Program-made: the position numbers and the translations under genes | The notes under the pieces: model-generated | Seen by the model: only the letters and a program-made list of their open reading frames with translations | Told to the model about the DNA's origin: nothing | Databases searched by the model: none | In this document: piece by piece, positions 58,394-64,000 of the stretch | How positions within the stretch are numbered: the stretch's first letter is position 1 | Layout of the letters: every line of letters begins with the position of its first letter | Origin: Acinetobacter sp. ANC 4470 | GTDB taxonomy: Bacteria > Pseudomonadota > Gammaproteobacteria > Pseudomonadales > Moraxellaceae | Assembly: GCF_002135335.1 (NCBI RefSeq) | Contig: NZ_NEGC01000001.1 | Span: 310,001 to 374,000, forward strand | Length of the DNA stretch: 64,000 bases | Direction: 5' to 3'

Positions 58394-58970
58394 ATTTACG
58401 CCCATAATGTTTAAGCTTATTATTTTTAGCACCTTTTCGTTCGACTGCAATTACCGACTTAATCCTACTCACCCCCTACGTGATACATTAAGCTTTTTAG
58501 TTCCATCATCAACACGATGAAAGGCGTTAGCCCTCGCTCAGTATGGATATGCTGATTGATGATGCGATTGTGGTGCGTGAAAACATCACCCGATATACCA
58601 CTATGAATAAAAATTAAATTACAGCGACACCAAATAAGTCTAAAAATGAACTTGCCGTATTAACCACCACACTGACCATTGTTGCGATGTTTTTCCTATG
58701 GCATTTATAAATAGCATTACTGGGTACTTTTTCTATCAATATTTTAGCAAGATTCCCCCCTTATGCTCTTTCTTCCCTTTCACTGACTAAGATATTCCTC
58801 ACCTTAGTTTATGCTCTCCACTCACTTAGATGCCCTCAAAACTTGTATGATGCCTCAGTTTCACAAAGTGTCTCACCAGTTAATTTGCATGTAAGCGACA
58901 TTATGAAATGTTTACCTCATTTTTTATCGTATAATCTGGCTTTCATGCTTATATTTCTAGGACAGTTTCC
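58394..58970. other. intergenic gap with an RND-pump remnant and the proS promoter
   Basis: Most of this gap is unannotated. A decayed RND transporter fragment lies at 58543-58740. Close to proS, CGTATAAT at 58928-58935 is a good -10 candidate (TATAAT). No other gene was recognised. Confidence 0.55.
58543..58740 (+). pseudogene. decayed fragment of an RND efflux permease
   Basis: The frame reads MDMLIDDAIVVRENITRYTT, then a stop, then LAVLTTTLTIVAMF, then another stop and IALLGTF. This matches the conserved periplasmic-side/central segment of AcrB/MdtB-type RND pumps (IDDAIVVREN with the essential Asp pair and AxLTTTLTIVAVF). In-frame stops and frame breaks show that it is dead. It is a short remnant; the rest of the gene is missing. 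Confidence 0.75.
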
Positions 58971-60686
58971 ATGCGCGCGAGTCGCTTTTTGTTTGCTACG
59001 TTAAGAGAAACCCCAAACGATGCTGAAGTTATTTCACATCAGCTCATGTTACGTGCGGGGATGATTCGTAAATTGGCTTCGGGTTTATACACTTGGTTGC
59101 CAATGGGCGTACGTGTGCTAAATAAAGTGGAAGCGATTGTACGTGAAGAAATGAACCGTGCGGGATCTCTTGAAGTCTTCATGCCGGTGACTCAACCGTC
59201 AAGCCTTTGGGAAGAATCAGGTCGTTTTGTGCAATATGGCCCAGAACTATTACGTTTCAAAGACCGTCATAACAACGATTTTGTACTGGGTCCTACCCAT
59301 GAAGAAGTGATTACCGATCTTGCACGTAACGAATTGAAAAGCTACAAACAACTTCCGATCAATTTTTACCAAATTCAAACCAAATTCCGTGATGAAATTC
59401 GTCCACGTTTTGGTGTGATGCGCTCACGCGAATTCATCATGAAAGATGCTTATTCATTCCATGTAGACCAAGCATCATTACAAGAAACCTATGACGTGAT
59501 GTACGATACCTATTGCCGTATTTTCACCCGTTTAGGTTTGAACTTCCGCCCAGTACAAGCTGATACCGGTTCGATTGGCGGTTCTGGTTCACATGAATTC
59601 CATGTCTTAGCTTCAAGTGGTGAAGATGATATTGCGTTCTCAACAGACTCTGATTACGCAGCTAACGTCGAAATGGCTGAAGCAGTTCTTGTAGGTACAC
59701 GTACTACAGCAACGCAAGAATTAAAACTGGTTGATACACCAAATCAAAAAACCATTGCTGATGTTTCTGCATTCCTAAAATCAGATGCCAAAGATTCAGT
59801 AAAAGCACTACTGGTTCAAGGCGTTGCTGATGAGCAAGGTCATGTTCCTGTCGTGGCATTGTTCCTTCGCGGCGACCACGAATTAAACGAAATTAAAGCT
59901 GAAAAACATGCTGCAATTGCCACACCTTTAACCTTTGCAACAGAAGAGCAAATTGCTGCACTTGGTTTAGTGACTGGCTTCATTGGACCACAAGGTCTCG
60001 TTGAAAAAGGCTTAACGGTGATCGTTGACCGTGCAGCATCTGTACTTTCAGACTTCGTTGCAGGTGCAAACCAAGCGGACAAACATGCAACTGGCGTAAA
60101 CTGGGAGCGTGATGCAACATTCACTGAGGTTTATGACTTACGTAATGTGGTTGAAGGTGATCCATCTCCAGATGGCCAAGGCACACTTCAAATTAAACGT
60201 GGTATTGAAGTGGGTCACATTTTCCAATTGGGTCAAAAATATTCTGAAGCACTCAACTGTAAAGTGTTAGGTGAAGATGGTAAACCGCTTGTAGTCACAA
60301 TGGGTTGCTACGGAATTGGGGTAACACGTGTGGTTGCTTCTTCTATTGAACAAAACTTTGATGACAAAGGCATTATTTGGCCGATAGCGATTGCACCTTT
60401 TGAAGTTGCGATTGTGCCGATGAATGCACATAAATCACCGCGTACCGTAGAAGCTGCTGAAGCACTGTATGCAGAATTACAAGCGGCTGGTTATGATGTA
60501 CTTCTAGATGATCGTAACGAACGTCCAGGGGTTAAATTCTCTGATCTAGAATTGACAGGTATTCCACACCGCATTGTGATTGGTGAGAAAGGCTTGGATG
60601 CAGGCACTTTTGAATACAAAGGTCGTACTGATGCTGAGTCTGTAAATATCAGCAAAGAAGAACTTTTAGCTAAAATTGCCAAATAA
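58971..60686 (+). CDS. proS: Prolyl-tRNA synthetase (bacterial type)
   Basis: The 571-residue class II synthetase charges tRNA-Pro. Motif 2 is [20 protein letters not shown] (about 143-163). The editing insertion (about 225-390) of the bacterial-type enzyme is present, with [20 protein letters not shown]. Motif 3, [13 protein letters not shown], is near residue 445. The C-terminal anticodon domain is about 470-571. ATG at 58971 matches family starts (MRASRF). Confidence 0.96.
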   Translation: MRASRFLFATLRETPNDAEVISHQLMLRAGMIRKLASGLYTWLPMGVRVLNKVEAIVREEMNRAGSLEVFMPVTQPSSLWEESGRFVQYGPELLRFKDRHNNDFVLGPTHEEVITDLARNELKSYKQLPINFYQIQTKFRDEIRPRFGVMRSREFIMKDAYSFHVDQASLQETYDVMYDTYCRIFTRLGLNFRPVQADTGSIGGSGSHEFHVLASSGEDDIAFSTDSDYAANVEMAEAVLVGTRTTATQELKLVDTPNQKTIADVSAFLKSDAKDSVKALLVQGVADEQGHVPVVALFLRGDHELNEIKAEKHAAIATPLTFATEEQIAALGLVTGFIGPQGLVEKGLTVIVDRAASVLSDFVAGANQADKHATGVNWERDATFTEVYDLRNVVEGDPSPDGQGTLQIKRGIEVGHIFQLGQKYSEALNCKVLGEDGKPLVVTMGCYGIGVTRVVASSIEQNFDDKGIIWPIAIAPFEVAIVPMNAHKSPRTVEAAEALYAELQAAGYDVLLDDRNERPGVKFSDLELTGIPHRIVIGEKGLDAGTFEYKGRTDAESVNISKEELLAKIAK

Positions 60687-60705
60687 TCCCTCATAATCCT
60701 TCAAT

Positions 60706-60734
60706 AAAAAATCCCGCTTAGTGCGGGATTTTTT
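60706..60734 (+). terminator. rho-independent terminator of proS
   Basis: AAAAAATCCCGC, a short loop and GCGGGATTTTTT form a stem after the stop codon at 60684-60686. Confidence 0.85.
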
Positions 60735-60759
60735 ACATCTATTTTAAGGCGGGACAGAC

Positions 60760-62052
60760 TTAGCAGAATTTCACACCACCATAACAGTTTGGTCGAAAAT
60801 TTTGCCCTTGCAGGGTCAAATTAGTTAAAGGAAAATCTAATGTCGTCGAATTCATTGGTACATTTCCTACAGCTAGATCTCCACCAAAAACACAACTACC
60901 CAAAATTCGCCCACAATCTCGAGGATTATCAGTCAAATCCTTATTAATCCCCGCAATGGTCTGTTTCAACACCTCATTGGTAATTGCAACCTGTGTGGTT
61001 GGACTTAAACTGCCTAGCTCAACTTCATCCTCCATTGCCAACCACCAACCCTTATTCGCTCCAACCGCTGCACCTGACCATAAAATACTTTGTGATTGTA
61101 ATGATAATGATGCAGGGTTATTTAAATACAGCGCATGAATCAATCCTAAACTCTGATTGACGGTAATATCCGTTTTTAATCCTGTAATGTTTCCAGTTAC
61201 CTTTTTCTCCAATGGTAACAATCCACCTAACACTTTTGCTGTCAAGTCCCCTGCAAAATCAATTTGTCCCACTGTTCCAGTTCCTTTAAGCTTCACATCT
61301 GTCATCCGAGATCCAGAAACAATGGTAGACCCAATGGTAAACGGGGCTGCGGTTGAACTGAGTTTTAAACTATAATTATTAGAAGTGTAGTCTAATGTTG
61401 TGGGAATACCCAAGATGGTTCCTTTTACCTTCCCCTTAATCTCAAGATTAGTATCTGCATAGGTCATTGTTCTCTCAGCCGTCTGGGCTATACCAGAAGC
61501 CGCTTTAGTTTTCATATAACCACTAAAACTATTTAAACCGTTCGGTGTCGCACTGTTTTCAGTACCCAGAGTCATTAAGCCTGAAATTTTTTCCGCGCTG
61601 AGCCTAAAGCCTAAAACCTCACGACTTGCAGCAGAAGTTGGATTTTTAATTGCAAATTGAATAAAAGGATTCGTAATTTTTGCTGAAGTTGCAGTCCGCT
61701 GATCTGCAGTATAATTTGGATCAGCAGGCAACCCGCTCAATGAAAGATTATCAATATCAAGATCGCATTTTCCCGCACCATTACTCCCCCCACAACCAAG
61801 CTGAAGCCTTTTAATATTTGCATTCAGCTCCATTTCGGCATTTAAACCCAACTTATAAAACCCAATATTGGTTTGGTTGTAATTTACACCTAAAGCATCC
61901 GTCTGATTGCTACCCTGCAAATATTCCAAATTCAATAAAGCTTGACCATCGACTTTCGATAATTCTTGATCGTCCAAACTCGTCATAGCATGGGTCATTG
62001 TAGTCAAACTTAAAGTAGAAGCTGCAATGCTTGCCATTATTGTTTTTTTCAT
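60760..62052 (-). CDS. large exported protein of unknown function (430 residues)
   Basis: The protein has a cleavable signal peptide (MKKTIMASIAASTLSLTTMT, ending AHA), then the segment SLDDQELSKVDGQALLNLEY found near the mature N-terminus of several Acinetobacter exported proteins. The rest is long, Thr/Ser/Gly/Asn-rich and beta-like, with four Cys in two pairs (GCGG..KC near 87-95 and CGRILGSC near 380) and C-terminal RPNCYGGVKFC. It is probably an envelope or fimbria-like beta protein, but no adhesin domain is clear. It follows the upstream gene by 24 bases. Confidence 0.7.
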   Translation of the reverse strand: MKKTIMASIAASTLSLTTMTHAMTSLDDQELSKVDGQALLNLEYLQGSNQTDALGVNYNQTNIGFYKLGLNAEMELNANIKRLQLGCGGSNGAGKCDLDIDNLSLSGLPADPNYTADQRTATSAKITNPFIQFAIKNPTSAASREVLGFRLSAEKISGLMTLGTENSATPNGLNSFSGYMKTKAASGIAQTAERTMTYADTNLEIKGKVKGTILGIPTTLDYTSNNYSLKLSSTAAPFTIGSTIVSGSRMTDVKLKGTGTVGQIDFAGDLTAKVLGGLLPLEKKVTGNITGLKTDITVNQSLGLIHALYLNNPASLSLQSQSILWSGAAVGANKGWWLAMEDEVELGSLSPTTQVAITNEVLKQTIAGINKDLTDNPRDCGRILGSCVFGGDLAVGNVPMNSTTLDFPLTNLTLQGQNFRPNCYGGVKFC

Positions 62053-62076
62053 TATATTTCCCTGTATTATAATGAG

Positions 62077-64000
62077 TTATCTAGGTGTAATCCCAAAAGT
62101 ACTTCGCATTACCCCTCCTGTAATTGCAAATTCCGCCACTTTTTGCATACTACCTGATGGTGACATCGCCATTTCAGCTCGAAACACACGCCCTACATTT
62201 CCCGCATCGATTTGTGCTTTTGTTAATGCTGTAGATGGATGATTGAAATTTATTTTATTATCCAAAACAATCGTATCTTTTTTAACATGAATTGCTGATT
62301 CAAGACCAACGTGACCTTGCATTTTATTTAAATTGACACTTGTTGAAGTAACAGAACCATTGCTTTTCACATCATCTGTAACAAAGCTCACATAACTCCC
62401 TAATACAGATTGATTATTTTTTTCTGCTGTCGTTAAGGGATTAAATTCAAAATTTGCTTTTAGACTTAAAAAATTAGTATCAGGCGTTGCTGTTGAAGAA
62501 TTCATACCTGGAATAATAAATAATTCCCCCTTACCATCGAGTTTAAAAGCGATTGAACTTAATACATCATCTTTACGGGCAAAGTTATCTATTGGAACAA
62601 CTTGACCACACTTACTCGAACCACTTTGACAGTTATATAAAGAACCTGGTAGTTGTCCTATTGCAATTTCTGCTTTGGCTGCAAATAATAAATTATCCGC
62701 TTTAATATAAATTCCATCATTTTCAAAACCAATCACACCATCTGATTTTAAATATGAATCGATATTTCTTAGACCCGCATAATAGTTAACTTCTTCATTA
62801 TGCAAACCTGTAGCTCCATCAACAATAATAATAGAAGTTGTACTTGGTGCATTGGTTTTTTTATCAATACCATATCCTTCTGTCGACATCGCCAAGTTAT
62901 AACCCAAACCAGATTTTGTCGTATTGTTATAGCTATAATTTTTAGAAAATAATGCTAAATTTGCATTTAAATTAAAGATAGGTAAGCCAATTCCCCATTT
63001 ACCAGAGGAACTTGTAATTTCCGCAATGGAGTTATCAGAAATAAAACGGGCTTTACGCGCAATCGCTTGAAAATCCATGCCACGAATGGCAATTAAAGCG
63101 ATATTTTGCCCCTTATCTGCTGGTACCATATCATATTTTAAATCTGTGCTCGTTGCACCTAATACCTTTTTAACATTTTCATTAACAATAAAACTTAAGC
63201 TTTTCACTTGCGCTGTATTGATATAAAGATCACCAAAATCAATATATGCATTACGCGTATTCAAGTCTGACACAACGGTCGAATTACGAATGGTTAAAGG
63301 CGATAAATTCGAAAATTCAAGCGCATAACTTCCATGCCCTGTATGTCCAATTTCTAGAGTTGTAGGGCTATCACCAACACCTAATAAAGCATTTCCTTCT
63401 CGAGTGAAGTCGGCAGAAACCCCCATATGTAGACCACCTGCACCTGCAAACTCATAACCTGTCGCCGTCTTTGTGGTTTCAGTAAGATTTGCTGATGCCC
63501 GATCAACAGAATTAAACTCTGCTAGACCAGTCTGATTTGCATTAAAAAAGACCTTTCCATTGGTCACGGCACCTGATGCCCCCATACGAATTAAATTCTT
63601 CTGGTTACTTGGATCTGATCCATAACGTAAATCAATATTCACACCAGGATTCTTTGCCCCAGTTCGACTTGAATCAACATCCGTTAAGTCCGTCACTCGA
63701 GCTAAATTTACAATATGATCAGTTTGACCATCTTTACTTTTTGTGGTTATCGCTATCCCCTCATTCGAGTCTAGATATAAATAACCATCAGCAGAAAAAT
63801 TAAAATTAAAATCCTTTAATGTTAGCGATTGCCCATTTAAACCATAACCGATACTGGCATTTTGTAATTGAAAATCTAAATGAGCTATTTCATCACGATT
63901 AAACAAACCAGCAGATGTTTGCAGATAAACTCGTAAAGGTGAAATAGTTGAAAGACTTAATGAGCCTAAATTTTGTGAAGCAGTGGTACAGTCAGCAGCC
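62077..64000 (-). CDS. large exported protein, 5' end beyond the window
   Basis: The open frame runs through the window edge at 64000, so this is a fragment of at least 640 codons; the true start lies outside. The visible part is a long beta-rich, Asn/Ser/Gly/Thr-rich, low-charge protein with repeated NLS, DLN and GYG turns, such as YLDSNEGIAITTKSKDGQTD. A Cys pair appears at LYNCQSGSSKC. No known adhesin or protease motif was seen. It is the first gene of the pair whose second gene begins 24 bases after its stop, probably an operon for secreted or surface proteins. Confidence 0.65.
   Translation of the reverse strand, partial: AADCTTASQNLGSLSLSTISPLRVYLQTSAGLFNRDEIAHLDFQLQNASIGYGLNGQSLTLKDFNFNFSADGYLYLDSNEGIAITTKSKDGQTDHIVNLARVTDLTDVDSSRTGAKNPGVNIDLRYGSDPSNQKNLIRMGASGAVTNGKVFFNANQTGLAEFNSVDRASANLTETTKTATGYEFAGAGGLHMGVSADFTREGNALLGVGDSPTTLEIGHTGHGSYALEFSNLSPLTIRNSTVVSDLNTRNAYIDFGDLYINTAQVKSLSFIVNENVKKVLGATSTDLKYDMVPADKGQNIALIAIRGMDFQAIARKARFISDNSIAEITSSSGKWGIGLPIFNLNANLALFSKNYSYNNTTKSGLGYNLAMSTEGYGIDKKTNAPSTTSIIIVDGATGLHNEEVNYYAGLRNIDSYLKSDGVIGFENDGIYIKADNLLFAAKAEIAIGQLPGSLYNCQSGSSKCGQVVPIDNFARKDDVLSSIAFKLDGKGELFIIPGMNSSTATPDTNFLSLKANFEFNPLTTAEKNNQSVLGSYVSFVTDDVKSNGSVTSTSVNLNKMQGHVGLESAIHVKKDTIVLDNKINFNHPSTALTKAQIDAGNVGRVFRAEMAMSPSGSMQKVAEFAITGGVMRSTFGITPR

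Overview
The window looks like a chromosomal segment of an Acinetobacter species (Gammaproteobacteria, Moraxellaceae). The DNA is AT-rich throughout. It carries a DcaP-type porin with an N-terminal coiled coil, a twitching-motility Pil-Chp cluster in the order pilG-pilH-pilI-pilJ-chpA, and a Val/Asp tRNA array, and its proteins are Acinetobacter-like. The genus call is an inference from gene content; no 16S gene is present.

Layout. Positions 1-3000 hold a HAD hydrolase and a Pit-type phosphate permease with a PhoB-like box. Next come metH and then an accessory island (about 6768-8526): two unrecognised AT-rich genes, palindromic repeats, a DUF559 nuclease-domain remnant and an IS3-family transposase remnant, abutting a second-type peptide deformylase gene. 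Positions 9500-20400 carry metabolic and housekeeping genes: a DUF2505 protein, pnuC, a crotonase/hydrolase/TetR operon, an EamA transporter, a 7TM-DISM diguanylate cyclase, an FKBP isomerase, an MgtC-like protein, yaeQ and a COG0523 GTPase. Positions 21000-28800 hold an orphan mhpA, a GST, a TetR-MFS-LysR operon with a perfect palindromic operator, a thioesterase and a patatin lipoprotein. Positions 29000-43700 carry gltS, dcaP, a nitroreductase, a Bcr/CflA exporter, a tandem duplication of yccS, a YcxB-like protein, a Fur-box-preceded PepSY/flavoreductase fusion and a YdcF protein.

Positions 44280-45225 are a tRNA operon of four Val(UAC) and four Asp(GUC) genes behind a near-perfect sigma70 promoter. 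Then come an L,D-transpeptidase, a DUF454 protein, a DUF1853 protein, an entericidin-like lipoprotein and dapE. The Pil-Chp chemosensory cluster (49022-57472, minus strand) controls type IV pili. After a DUF4124 coiled-coil protein and an RND-pump remnant comes proS. The window ends in two large exported proteins of unknown role; the upstream one runs off the edge.

The most unusual parts are the repeat-bounded island between metH and def, a four-hairpin intergenic segment at 33385-33479, a hairpin-rich gap upstream of gltS, and several clear operators (Pho, TetR-type, Fur-type). No CRISPR array, intact insertion sequence or prophage was seen.
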